Assembly (NCBI GenBank): GCA_002367375.1
Contig: DFBR01000004.1
Span: 469 to 6,555, forward strand
Direction: 5' to 3'
DNA length: 6,087 nt
From: Erythrobacter sp. UBA3075
GTDB lineage: Bacteria; Pseudomonadota; Alphaproteobacteria; Sphingomonadales; Sphingomonadaceae
This document shows positions 1-5,332 of the stretch, in pieces. The number at the start of each line of letters is the position of its first letter. The stretch's first letter is position 1. The notes under the pieces were generated by a model. It searched no databases, was not told where the DNA came from, and was given only the letters and a program-made list of their open reading frames with translations. The position numbers were made by a program, and so were the translations under genes.

Positions 1-200
1 GCGAGCTGTTCGACTCGGTCCAGCGTTTCCCCCCCGGGTGCGGCAGGGACATAGGGCTGCGCAGGCGTAACGGCCATGGTGCCCGTCCATCGCTCCGAAT
101 CGCGGATGGCAAGCGAAGGATAATCTTCGGCAGAGCTGGCGCAGGCTGAAAGCGTTGCGCAGGACAGGCAAAGGACAAGGAAACGGGCTTGCATCGTCAT
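1..200 (-). CDS. Putative lipoprotein, partial (N-terminal part only)
   Basis: The open frame on the minus strand starts at ATG 198-200 and is still open at the left edge, so only about 66 residues are visible. It begins MTMQARFLVLCLSCATLSAC: a short basic start, a hydrophobic stretch and the lipobox L17-S18-A19-C20. This is a typical signal peptidase II site, so the mature protein should be lipidated at Cys20 and anchored in a membrane of the envelope. After the lipobox comes a hydrophilic stretch (ASSAEDYPSLAIRDSER), then a Pro/Ala-rich segment and the start of a more charged region. ATG 192-194 is an alternative start two codons in; purine-rich GGGCGAAGG lies just upstream and could serve either. 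The gene is divergent from rplU across a 215-base gap. I do not recognise a functional family; the start of this protein recalls small hypothetical lipoproteins of sphingomonads. Confidence 0.72.
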   Translation of the reverse strand, partial: MTMQARFLVLCLSCATLSACASSAEDYPSLAIRDSERWTGTMAVTPAQPYVPAAPGGETLDRVEQL

Positions 201-270
201 GCCTTCGCCCTACATCGCAAAGTAAGTGTGATCCAGCGTTCAAATGACCGCTTTTCGCGCTTGCAAGTAG

Positions 271-297
271 TTGACAGTCACGGGCGCTCAGCTTAAT
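271..297 (+). promoter_or_regulatory. Candidate sigma-70 promoter of rplU-rpmA
   Basis: A perfect TTGACA (271-276) lies upstream of rplU, followed after 15 bases by CTTAAT (292-297), which matches four of six positions of the -10 consensus. The spacing is shorter than the ideal 17, so the -35 call is firmer than the -10 call. Transcription would begin near 304 and give a leader of about 112 bases before the rplU start. It is the only good -35 element seen in the gap between the divergent lipoprotein and rplU genes. Confidence 0.5.
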
Positions 298-312
298 GGC
301 TGCGTTCTTCGC

Positions 313-336
313 GGTGCCCTTTGGGGCGCCCTTTTT
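313..336 (+). terminator. Terminator-like hairpin in the rplU leader (possible attenuator)
   Basis: GGTGCCC (313-319) pairs with GGGCGCC (324-330) as a 7-bp stem with one G-U pair and the loop TTTG. A C and then five T (332-336) follow, as in an intrinsic terminator. It sits about 80 bases before the rplU start and about 10 bases after the predicted transcription start, so it does not end any visible upstream gene. Leader RNAs that control ribosomal protein operons are well known, including an L21 leader in Bacillus. A regulatory role for this hairpin is my inference. Confidence 0.5.
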
Positions 337-354
337 GTTGTTGCTCTGAAACTG

Positions 355-372
355 GCCCGGAATTGCTCGGGC
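355..372 (+). other. Second small hairpin in the rplU leader
   Basis: GCCCG (355-359) can pair with CGGGC (368-372) around an 8-base loop. It follows the terminator-like hairpin in the leader. The base run GGGCA (369-373) of its 3' arm could instead pair with TGCCC (315-319) of the first hairpin, so the two could be mutually exclusive. The stem is short and could be chance in GC-rich DNA. Confidence 0.25.
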
Positions 373-415
373 AAAGTCTAGGCGTAAGAACACCAGATAA
401 ACGGATTATAGCACC

Positions 416-928
416 ATGTTCGCAGTAGTGCGCACGGGCGGCAAGCAGTATCGCGTCGCCGCAGGAGACAAGATTGCGGTTGAGAAACTGGCTGGTGAAG
501 CCGGTGAAACAATCGTGTTGGATGATATTCTCATGGCCGGCGAAGGCGCCGACCTTGCAGACGCCGCCAAGGTCACAGTTTCGGCTGAGGTTATTGCCCA
601 GGCCAAATCTGAGAAGGTGACGGTTTTCAAGAAGCGTCGCCGTCACAACTATCGTCGCAAGAACGGTCATCGCCAGCAGATGACTCTGCTGCGCATCACG
701 GCTGTTGGCGAAGGCAAGAAAGCTCCGGCCAAGAAGGCCGCCGCTCCGAAGAAGGATACTTCTGAAGAGAAGGCTGCACCGGCAACGCACAAGGCTGCAC
801 CCGCCAAGGAAGCTGCAGGCTCGGCCAAGAAGGCTCCGGCAAAGAAGGCCGCTCCCAAGAAGGAAGCTGCTGCCAAGAAGCCCGCTGCCACCAAGAAGAG
901 CGCCGCTAAGTCGGCCGACAAGGAATAA
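416..928 (+). CDS. rplU: 50S ribosomal protein L21 with Lys/Ala-rich C-terminal extension
   Basis: This encodes 170 residues. L21 is a structural protein of the large ribosomal subunit that binds 23S rRNA. Residues 1-100 form the standard L21 fold, starting [14 protein letters not shown] and carrying the family signature [17 protein letters not shown] at 71-87, rich in RNA-binding basic residues. E. coli L21 ends at about 103 residues. Here about 70 more follow, made almost only of Lys, Ala and Pro with some Glu, Ser and Thr, resembling a histone H1 tail; it is probably disordered. The start is fixed by the canonical N-terminus. I see no strong Shine-Dalgarno directly upstream of the ATG, which would fit translational control through the leader. 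rpmA follows after 34 bases, the usual L21-L27 operon. Extended L21 proteins of this kind occur in alphaproteobacteria, so the tail is not a sequencing artefact. Confidence 0.97.
   Translation: MFAVVRTGGKQYRVAAGDKIAVEKLAGEAGETIVLDDILMAGEGADLADAAKVTVSAEVIAQAKSEKVTVFKKRRRHNYRRKNGHRQQMTLLRITAVGEGKKAPAKKAAAPKKDTSEEKAAPATHKAAPAKEAAGSAKKAPAKKAAPKKEAAAKKPAATKKSAAKSADKE
716..910 (+). repeat. Low-complexity Lys/Ala repeat region in the rplU 3' part
   Basis: The tail of L21 is built from imperfect repeats of an AAG-AAG-GCN-type unit. The clearest pair is [13 protein letters not shown] (residues 101-113, bases 716-754) and [12 protein letters not shown] (residues 138-149, bases 827-862), which agree apart from one alanine. 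Such repeats can expand or shrink by slippage or recombination, so tail length may vary between strains. The same low complexity opens long frames on other strands and frames here that are not genes. Confidence 0.7.
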
Positions 929-962
929 TCCGGGCAACCGGATGCATACGGAGTAAAAGACA

Positions 963-1232
963 ATGGCACATAAAAAAGCTGGTGGCTCATCGCGTAACGG
1001 TCGCGACTCAGCTGGCCGTCGCCTCGGTGTGAAGAAGTTTGGCAGCCAGGAAGTGATTCCGGGCAACATTATCGTGCGCCAGCGCGGCACGAAGTTCTAT
1101 CCCGGTGCCAATGTTGGCATGGGCAAGGACCACACGCTGTTCGCGCTCGAAGGCGGCCGAGTCCGCTTTCATGATGGCAAGCTCGGCCGCAAATACGTCT
1201 CGGTCGACGCGATGGCGGAAGCCGCCGAATAA
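963..1232 (+). CDS. rpmA: 50S ribosomal protein L27
   Basis: This encodes 89 residues, the normal length of L27. L27 sits near the peptidyl transferase centre of the large subunit, its N-terminal arm reaching toward the P-site tRNA. The N-terminus [20 protein letters not shown] is the classic form, without the cleavable N-terminal extension found in Firmicutes. The conserved core follows, with G-V-K-K-F-G at about 22-27 and [20 protein letters not shown] at about 40-59. A Shine-Dalgarno GGAG (950-953) lies nine bases before the ATG. It is cotranscribed with rplU, and the transcript ends in the hairpin series at 1250-1335. Confidence 0.98.
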   Translation: MAHKKAGGSSRNGRDSAGRRLGVKKFGSQEVIPGNIIVRQRGTKFYPGANVGMGKDHTLFALEGGRVRFHDGKLGRKYVSVDAMAEAAE

Positions 1233-1249
1233 TCGGATGATTCGATACA

Positions 1250-1273
1250 GGGGTCATCCACCGGGATGGCCCC
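1250..1273 (+). other. 10-bp stem-loop in the rpmA 3' UTR
   Basis: GGGGTCATCC (1250-1259) pairs with GGATGGCCCC (1264-1273) over ten pairs, one of them G-U, with the four-base loop ACCG. Only TTT and then C follows, so as a terminator it would be weak. It begins 18 bases after the rpmA stop and is the first of three consecutive hairpins. Confidence 0.6.
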
Positions 1274-1298
1274 TTTCGGACCTTTGAAATTTCCGAAA
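1274..1298 (+). other. Second stem-loop in the rpmA 3' UTR
   Basis: TTTCGGA (1274-1280) pairs perfectly with TCCGAAA (1292-1298) around an 11-base loop. It directly abuts the first hairpin, with no base between them, and ends seven bases before the terminator stem. This regular packing suggests a folded 3' end rather than chance pairing. Confidence 0.45.
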
Positions 1299-1304
1299 AG
1301 TTGG

Positions 1305-1335
1305 AAGGAGATGGGGCCGCCCCGTCTCCTTTTTT
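1305..1335 (+). terminator. Rho-independent terminator of the rplU-rpmA operon
   Basis: GGAGATGGGG (1307-1316) pairs with CCCCGTCTCC (1320-1329), ten pairs with one G-U and a three-base CCG loop. Six T follow immediately (1330-1335). The two A before the stem can pair with the first T, as in many terminators. It is the strongest terminator in the window and separates the ribosomal operon from the acetyltransferase gene. Confidence 0.9.
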
Positions 1336-1408
1336 GATTCTCTTTCCTCGTTTTGACATGTCGGTGGCCCAAAGGAGGAGGGCACCCGGCTCTTGAGGAG
1401 AAGCTTCG

Positions 1409-1957
1409 ATGTTCATGCGTAGCGATCGGCTGTTCTTACGGCCCATATTCCCCGAAGATTGGCGCGGCGTTTATGTCGGCATTGCGGTGGAGAGCATTGT
1501 GCGCAATCTGGCGCGCGCTCCGTGGCCATATGCCAAACGCGATGCGCAGGAATTCTGCGAGCGCGCCCGCTTTGGCGAAGGCCACCGCTTTGCGATTACT
1601 GCACCTGAGGAGAAGGGCGCACCGCTGGTCGGGCTGATCGGTATTGATCCGACATCAGATGACGGTGTGGAGCTGGGCTATTGGATTGGCGAAGCCTGGC
1701 AGGGCCGCGGCTTCGCCACTGAGGCAGGACGCGCTGTGCTTGCCATCACCGACGCGCTGAACATCGAAAGCGTGGAAGCGGGGCACTTTCTGGACAACCC
1801 CGCCAGCGGGCACGTGCTGCGCAAGCTCGGCTTTGACGAGACTGGCGAGATTCGCCAGACGGCTTGTTCTGGCAGAGGCGGAGCAAGCGTTCCCACGCGG
1901 CGCTACATCCGTCAGTCAGGGCAGATGTCGGAAAGCGACCAACCCGCTGCCGCCTGA
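1409..1957 (+). CDS. GNAT-family N-acetyltransferase, RimJ/RimL-like
   Basis: This encodes 182 residues and probably acetylates an amino group (protein N-terminus or small molecule) using acetyl-CoA in the cytoplasm. It opens with the strand typical of the RimJ/RimL subgroup (SDRLFLRPIFPEDW, 5-18). The central ELGYWIGEAWQGRGFATEA (88-106) holds the acetyl-CoA pyrophosphate-binding loop Q98-G-R-G-F-A. The segment DNPASGHVLRKLGF (129-142) is the conserved N-x-x-S/A...LxKLGF end of the fold. The start is set by GAGGAG (1395-1400), eight bases before the ATG; an in-frame TGA at 1394-1396 rules out any longer protein. M3 (1415) is a possible alternative. It lies 73 bases after the rpmA terminator, so it needs its own promoter or read-through; I see no convincing one. 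In many alphaproteobacteria such a gene stands between rpmA and obgE, but obgE is not here. The substrate cannot be told from sequence. Confidence 0.92.
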   Translation: MFMRSDRLFLRPIFPEDWRGVYVGIAVESIVRNLARAPWPYAKRDAQEFCERARFGEGHRFAITAPEEKGAPLVGLIGIDPTSDDGVELGYWIGEAWQGRGFATEAGRAVLAITDALNIESVEAGHFLDNPASGHVLRKLGFDETGEIRQTACSGRGGASVPTRRYIRQSGQMSESDQPAAA

Positions 1958-1972
1958 GAAATCAGGTGGTGG
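1947..1972. terminator. Hairpin across the convergent stops of the GNAT and PF10118 genes
   Basis: CTGCCGCCTGA (1947-1957) can pair with TCAGGTGGTGG (1962-1972) over eleven pairs, three of them G-U, around the loop GAAA. On the plus-strand RNA this is a GNRA tetraloop. The stop codons of both genes lie in the stem next to the loop. There is no T tract on either side, so it is not a classic terminator; it may stabilise the RNA ends or slow convergent polymerases. Confidence 0.4.
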
Positions 1973-2843
1973 CGGGGCCGCCTTCGCGCACGGTGGGCGA
2001 GGGACCGATGGTCGCGTACTCATCTTCCCACTGCGCAATCAAATGGCTGTCGTCATGGTCCCATGGATGGAAACCGGGGCGAAAATAGCCAAGCCATGAT
2101 GGCAGGATTTTGCGCAAGATACCGGGCCTGCCGGTCAGATAGGCAAACAGCCGCCATTTGGCGCGCCAGCCAGTGATGCCATCCTGCGCCATCAGTTCCA
2201 CCGCATCGGTCGTGCGGTTTCTGAGGAAGCGGAAGGTCACCAATACCATAATGATTGAACGCATGCGCCAGCGCTTGAATGCCGACCAGTCACGCGTGGC
2301 GTGAAGCCAAGTGTCATAACCCACCGCCTTGTGCTCGATCTCCTCAACCGCGTGCCACAGCCACAGTTGGGGATCGCCTATGCCCGCCGTCGCGAGTGTG
2401 TGCGGAGCTTTGAGGAATTGGTGCGCGAAGATGGCGGTGAAATGTTCGAGCGCGCAGGTGATGACCAATTGCACGATCGGCGGCGCGTTTTGTGTGTCCC
2501 CCACCAGGCTCTTCACCCGTGCATCGATATTGGTGAGGTCGTAACCAGCCTCTTCCACCGCGCGGTTAAAGGCGATGTGCTCGCGCGAATGGTTCACTTC
2601 CTGACGGATAAAATCGCGGATTTCGGCGGCCAGTTTCTCAGGCACGCCTGCGCGGTGCGCCTTTACGGCATCGATGAACATCGCCTCTCCACGCGGGAAG
2701 CTGGCCGACAGTGCAGCGAACCACGCAGCAGCGACCGGATCGACACCGCGCTCACGCTTTTCACTGCGATTGAAGCGCCGGTCCCGTACTGTCAGGGAAT
2801 GGTCGTCGGGCGAGCCTGCTTGCCAGTGAGGTTGCGCGGTCAT
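1962..2843 (-). CDS. PF10118-family predicted metal-dependent hydrolase (ferritin-like)
   Basis: This encodes 293 residues from the ATG at 2841-2843. It matches the family annotated as predicted metal-dependent hydrolase (COG3687/PF10118), whose reaction is not well established. The residues needed for a four-helix di-iron site are visible in order: E53 (FPRGEAMF), E82-x-x-H85 (QEVNHSREH), E133 (ALEHFTA) and E168-x-x-H171 (HAVEEIEHKAVGYD). This E, ExxH, E, ExxH pattern resembles ferritin-like di-iron carboxylate enzymes, so an oxidase or hydroxylase role is as plausible as hydrolysis. A hydrophobic stretch near 195-206 (RSIIMVLVTFRF) could associate with the membrane. A start four codons upstream (TTG 2853-2855) is possible but lacks a ribosome binding site; the ATG has GGA about nine bases upstream. 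The gene is divergent from a TetR regulator, which may control it, and ends four bases from the GNAT stop. Confidence 0.87.
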   Translation of the reverse strand: MTAQPHWQAGSPDDHSLTVRDRRFNRSEKRERGVDPVAAAWFAALSASFPRGEAMFIDAVKAHRAGVPEKLAAEIRDFIRQEVNHSREHIAFNRAVEEAGYDLTNIDARVKSLVGDTQNAPPIVQLVITCALEHFTAIFAHQFLKAPHTLATAGIGDPQLWLWHAVEEIEHKAVGYDTWLHATRDWSAFKRWRMRSIIMVLVTFRFLRNRTTDAVELMAQDGITGWRAKWRLFAYLTGRPGILRKILPSWLGYFRPGFHPWDHDDSHLIAQWEDEYATIGPSPTVREGGPATT

Positions 2844-2928
2844 AACATCATCCAATAGTCAGTCTTGTGTCCCGTCAGCCTCAAAAATGTGCAGAACTAA
2901 CACCGATGTCAATAAGAAATCCATATTC

Positions 2929-3525
2929 ATGTCAGTGAGGAAGCGCCTCAGCCCAGAAGAAAGCCGCGCTGCTGCGTTGGAAGCCGCGCGCGCCTTGCTG
3001 ATCGAGGCGGGCCCGCAAGCCGTTACGCTGAAGGCTGTTGCTGCGCAAGTCGGGCGTACCCACGCCAATTTGCTGCACCACTTCGGCAGCGCTGCAGGCC
3101 TGCAAAAGGAGCTGGCGGCGCATTTGGCGGCGACCGTATGCGCTTCAATCGGGGAAGCTGTGCTGGCGACGCGCGCAGGGATCGGGTCCCCGCGCGAAGT
3201 GGTGGACCTGACCTTTGATGCTTTCGGACGCGAAGGCGGAGGTTCGCTGGCGAGCTGGATGCTGGCGTCGGGCAATGAAGATGCGCTCGACCCGATTATC
3301 GAGACGATTCACACGCTCGTCCATGATCTGCATCCCGAAGAATCGCATTCGAGCGGCGATATGGCCATGCATGAAACCACGCTAACTCTGGTCCTGCTCG
3401 CGCTCGGCGATGCGTTGCTGGGTGAGCAATTGGCCGAATCGCTATCGGTGGATCGCACTGCATCGCGCGACCGGGCAGAGGAAATGCTGGTAGCCGCTTT
3501 CGCCAGGAATGGCGTGGACGTTTAG
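2929..3525 (+). CDS. TetR-family transcriptional regulator
   Basis: This encodes 198 residues from ATG 2929. The N-terminal part is a TetR-type DNA-binding domain: helix 1 at about 9-27 (PEESRAAALEAARALLIEA) and the helix-turn-helix at about 33-52 (TLKAVAAQVGRTHANLLHHF), where the final LLHHF takes the place of the usual LYYHF. The rest is a mostly helical ligand-binding and dimerisation domain with no recognisable ligand signature. The frame continues to ATG 2887, adding 14 residues (MCRTNTDVNKKSIF) unlike the N-terminus of the family, so the shorter start is preferred, although neither has a good ribosome binding site. It is divergent from the PF10118 gene with 85 bases between the starts, the classic arrangement for a local repressor. 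I found no convincing inverted repeat as operator in that gap. The 3' end overlaps ygfZ by four bases. Confidence 0.9.
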   Translation: MSVRKRLSPEESRAAALEAARALLIEAGPQAVTLKAVAAQVGRTHANLLHHFGSAAGLQKELAAHLAATVCASIGEAVLATRAGIGSPREVVDLTFDAFGREGGGSLASWMLASGNEDALDPIIETIHTLVHDLHPEESHSSGDMAMHETTLTLVLLALGDALLGEQLAESLSVDRTASRDRAEEMLVAAFARNGVDV

Positions 3526-4256
3526 TCGCTCTCGGCGGAGAGGCGCATCCAGCTGGGCGCCAGTTCTGCGGGAATGTTGTCTACCCGCAAATGATCGACT
3601 GCCAAGCCCAAGGCTGGATATTCCGCCTTGCGCCGCTTTTCCTGCGATTGCTCCAACGGAACGACGACCAGACGGCGATTGATCTTTTGCCGCCAATTCA
3701 TCCGCGCGGTGTTTTCCTGCCCGATATAGCAGCCCTTGTCGAAACTGACGCCGTTGAGTTCAACCGCGTTGGTTTCCAGCCACAGGGTATCGCCCACCTC
3801 TGCGCGGCCTTCCGGTACTCCAAGCGAGAGGCGGTGAGCCCGGTAGGCATCATCGGCCGCGACATCGTCTGGCGAGACAGCGCCAAGGTGCCGATAGCCC
3901 AGCGCCGGCAGGCGCGGATCAGGAGCGAAGCTGTCCGCCGCGCTCTTGCTCCAGAACACCCCGAGCTCCGGTTCGACTCCGATGTCGATTTTGCGGCGCA
4001 GGCGATAAAGCGACAGGCGCTTGGCCAACTCTTCAGCGAACTCCGCTTCGCAATCGAGCAGCACATCTTTGCCATCGCCCCACACGAGCATATCGAACAT
4101 CGTCTTGCCTTGCGCAGTCAATAGCGCGGTATAGGCAGGCAGGCTTCCGGCCACATCATTGGTCAGCAGGCCTTGCAGAAAGCCGTTCACATCCTCGGTC
4201 TCGTCCTGCGGAGAAACGCGCACCACGGCGCGGCTGGTCAATCGGCCCATTGTCAT
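3522..4256 (-). CDS. ygfZ: YgfZ/GcvT-type folate-binding protein, iron-sulfur cluster assembly/repair
   Basis: This encodes 244 residues. YgfZ proteins share the fold of the glycine-cleavage T protein (GcvT), use tetrahydrofolate and help the assembly or repair of certain Fe-S enzymes in the cytoplasm. The hallmark is the motif K-G-C-Y-I-G-Q-E at 174-181, including the essential Cys176. Other family features are the early segment [12 protein letters not shown] (24-35), followed by [16 protein letters not shown] (44-59). E. coli YgfZ has about 326 residues, so this is the shorter form seen in alphaproteobacteria, with a reduced C-terminal barrel. M1 (4254-4256) and M3 (4248-4250) are both possible starts; neither has a Shine-Dalgarno. 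A promoter-like element ends six bases before M1, which would make the mRNA leaderless. The gene is divergent from pyrC and overlaps the TetR gene at its 3' end. Confidence 0.9.
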   Translation of the reverse strand: MTMGRLTSRAVVRVSPQDETEDVNGFLQGLLTNDVAGSLPAYTALLTAQGKTMFDMLVWGDGKDVLLDCEAEFAEELAKRLSLYRLRRKIDIGVEPELGVFWSKSAADSFAPDPRLPALGYRHLGAVSPDDVAADDAYRAHRLSLGVPEGRAEVGDTLWLETNAVELNGVSFDKGCYIGQENTARMNWRQKINRRLVVVPLEQSQEKRRKAEYPALGLAVDHLRVDNIPAELAPSWMRLSAESD

Positions 4257-4264
4257 GGGTGACA
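4251..4264. promoter_or_regulatory. Inverted repeat TGTCA-N4-TGACA at the ygfZ start
   Basis: TGTCA (4251-4255) and TGACA (4260-4264) form a perfect 5-base inverted repeat separated by four bases. It covers the ygfZ start codon and part of its candidate -10 element, and lies 31 bases before the pyrC ATG. It could be a binding site for a dimeric regulator of the divergent pair, but a repeat this short can occur by chance. Confidence 0.25.
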
Positions 4265-4290
4265 GATAGGGCAGGGCGCGCCATAGGCAA
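4263..4290 (-). promoter_or_regulatory. Candidate promoter of ygfZ, giving a leaderless mRNA
   Basis: Read on the minus strand, TTGCCT (4290-4285) is followed after 16 bases by TATCTG (4268-4263), each matching four of six consensus positions. The -10 element ends six bases before the ygfZ ATG at 4256, so transcription would start at or next to the start codon. The absence of a Shine-Dalgarno fits this. The evidence is only motif matching. Confidence 0.35.
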
Positions 4291-4294
4291 TGCC

Positions 4295-5332
4295 ATGACG
4301 AAGATGATTACGATCCGCCGCCCCGATGATTGGCATGTCCATTTGCGTGATGGCGCGATGCTGGACAGCGTGGCGAGATACACCGCACGGCAATTCGCGC
4401 GGGCAATCGTGATGCCCAATCTCACTCCGCCGGTGACGAGCGTTGAGGCAGCGAGTGCCTATCGCGAGCGGATCATGGCGGCCCTGCCCGATGGCACGCC
4501 ATTCACTCCGCTGATGACTTGCTATCTCACCGACAACACCGACAAGGAAGAGGTGCGGCGCGGGTTTGAAGCCGGGGTATTCACGGCGGCCAAGCTGTAT
4601 CCTGCAGGCGCGACCACCAATTCGGACAGCGGTGTGACCGACGTTGCCAATATTCGCGGCGTGCTGGAAGTGATGGCAGAGATTGGCATGGTGTTGTGTG
4701 TGCATGGCGAAGTCACCAGCGATGATATCGATATCTTCGACCGCGAGGCTGTTTTTATCGAGCAGGTACTCAGCCCCCTGATCGCTGATCTGCCAGCACT
4801 GAAAGTGGTGTTTGAGCATATCACGACGCAGGATGCCGTGCGTTTTGTCGAATCAGCGCCTGCCAATGTCGCCGCCACGATCACGCCGCAGCACCTCCAT
4901 CTCAATCGCAACGCCATGCTGGTTGGTGGGATGCGCCCCCATGCCTATTGCCTGCCCGTTGCCAAGCGCGAACTACACCGGCTGGCGCTGCGCCGCGCCG
5001 CAACCAGCGGATCGCCCAAATTTTTCCTCGGCACCGACAGCGCACCGCACACGCGCGATGCCAAGGAAAGCGCCTGCGGCTGCGCCGGTATTTTCAACGC
5101 GCCCTTCGCGCTTGAAAGCTACCTCGCCGTGTTTGAGGCCGAAGGCGCGCTGGAACATTTCGAGGGCTTTGCCAGCCTGCATGGGCCAGCATTTTACGGC
5201 CTGCCGGTGAATGAAGACACGATTACGCTGGAAAAGCGGGACTGCGATGTCCCCGAAACAATTCCCGCAGGCCGGGAGGATCTAGTGCCGTTTCATGCCG
5301 GGCAGATGCTTGGCTGGGCCTTCGTCGCTTAG
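4295..5332 (+). CDS. pyrC: Dihydroorotase (class II, E. coli PyrC type)
   Basis: This encodes 345 residues, close to the 348 of E. coli PyrC. The enzyme is a zinc amidohydrolase that interconverts carbamoyl-aspartate and dihydroorotate, the third step of de novo pyrimidine synthesis. The metal and substrate residues are all present, each two positions before the E. coli number: H14 and H16 with R18 ([10 protein letters not shown]), N42 (MPNLTPP), K100 (the lysine carboxylated to bridge the two zincs; [14 protein letters not shown]), H137 (VHGE), H175 (FEHITT), and D248 with H252 (GTDSAPH). The substrate loop with T107-T108 is kept. I chose ATG 4295 ([16 protein letters not shown]) because the upstream ATG at 4250 would add 15 residues unlike the family and overlap ygfZ; M4 (4304) is an alternative. 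The ribosome binding site is weak. The gene stands alone, divergent from ygfZ, and overlaps the rarD-like gene by four bases at its end. Confidence 0.96.
   Translation: MTKMITIRRPDDWHVHLRDGAMLDSVARYTARQFARAIVMPNLTPPVTSVEAASAYRERIMAALPDGTPFTPLMTCYLTDNTDKEEVRRGFEAGVFTAAKLYPAGATTNSDSGVTDVANIRGVLEVMAEIGMVLCVHGEVTSDDIDIFDREAVFIEQVLSPLIADLPALKVVFEHITTQDAVRFVESAPANVAATITPQHLHLNRNAMLVGGMRPHAYCLPVAKRELHRLALRRAATSGSPKFFLGTDSAPHTRDAKESACGCAGIFNAPFALESYLAVFEAEGALEHFEGFASLHGPAFYGLPVNEDTITLEKRDCDVPETIPAGREDLVPFHAGQMLGWAFVA

Noticed and set aside
29..35. Run of seven C as a possible frameshift site in the lipoprotein gene
   Set aside because: The reading frame continues through it without a stop to the window edge, so there is no sign of a shift.
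201..270. Minus-strand promoter for the lipoprotein gene
   Set aside because: TTGAAC is present but no acceptable -10 element stands at the right distance, so I cannot support a call.
667..990. Minus-strand frame rich in Ala and Phe, looking like membrane segments
   Set aside because: The apparent hydrophobic stretches are the complement of AAG and GCC codons in the L21 tail.
293..1090. Long minus-strand open frame (265 codons) opposite rplU and rpmA
   Set aside because: It is the antisense of Lys/Ala codon repeats, giving Leu/Ser/Gly-rich low-complexity protein. Two certain ribosomal protein genes occupy the other strand.
1353..1358. TTGACA as a promoter for the acetyltransferase gene
   Set aside because: No -10-like sequence is found 15-19 bases downstream; that stretch is the purine-rich GGAGGAGGGC.
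2301..2858. Plus-strand frame of 185 codons inside the PF10118 gene
   Set aside because: It lies opposite a gene with clear family motifs, has no homologous look and no ribosome binding site; such shadows are common in GC-rich DNA.
2844..2928. TetR operator in the divergent gap
   Set aside because: I looked for inverted repeats and found only short direct repeats (GTCAGTC and GTCAGCC), not a palindrome long enough to claim.
3591..4124. Plus-strand frame of 177 codons inside ygfZ
   Set aside because: It is a mirror of the ygfZ coding strand, which carries the KGCYIGQE motif.
4253..4917. Minus-strand frames opposite pyrC
   Set aside because: pyrC on the plus strand has every catalytic residue; the antisense frames show no recognisable protein.
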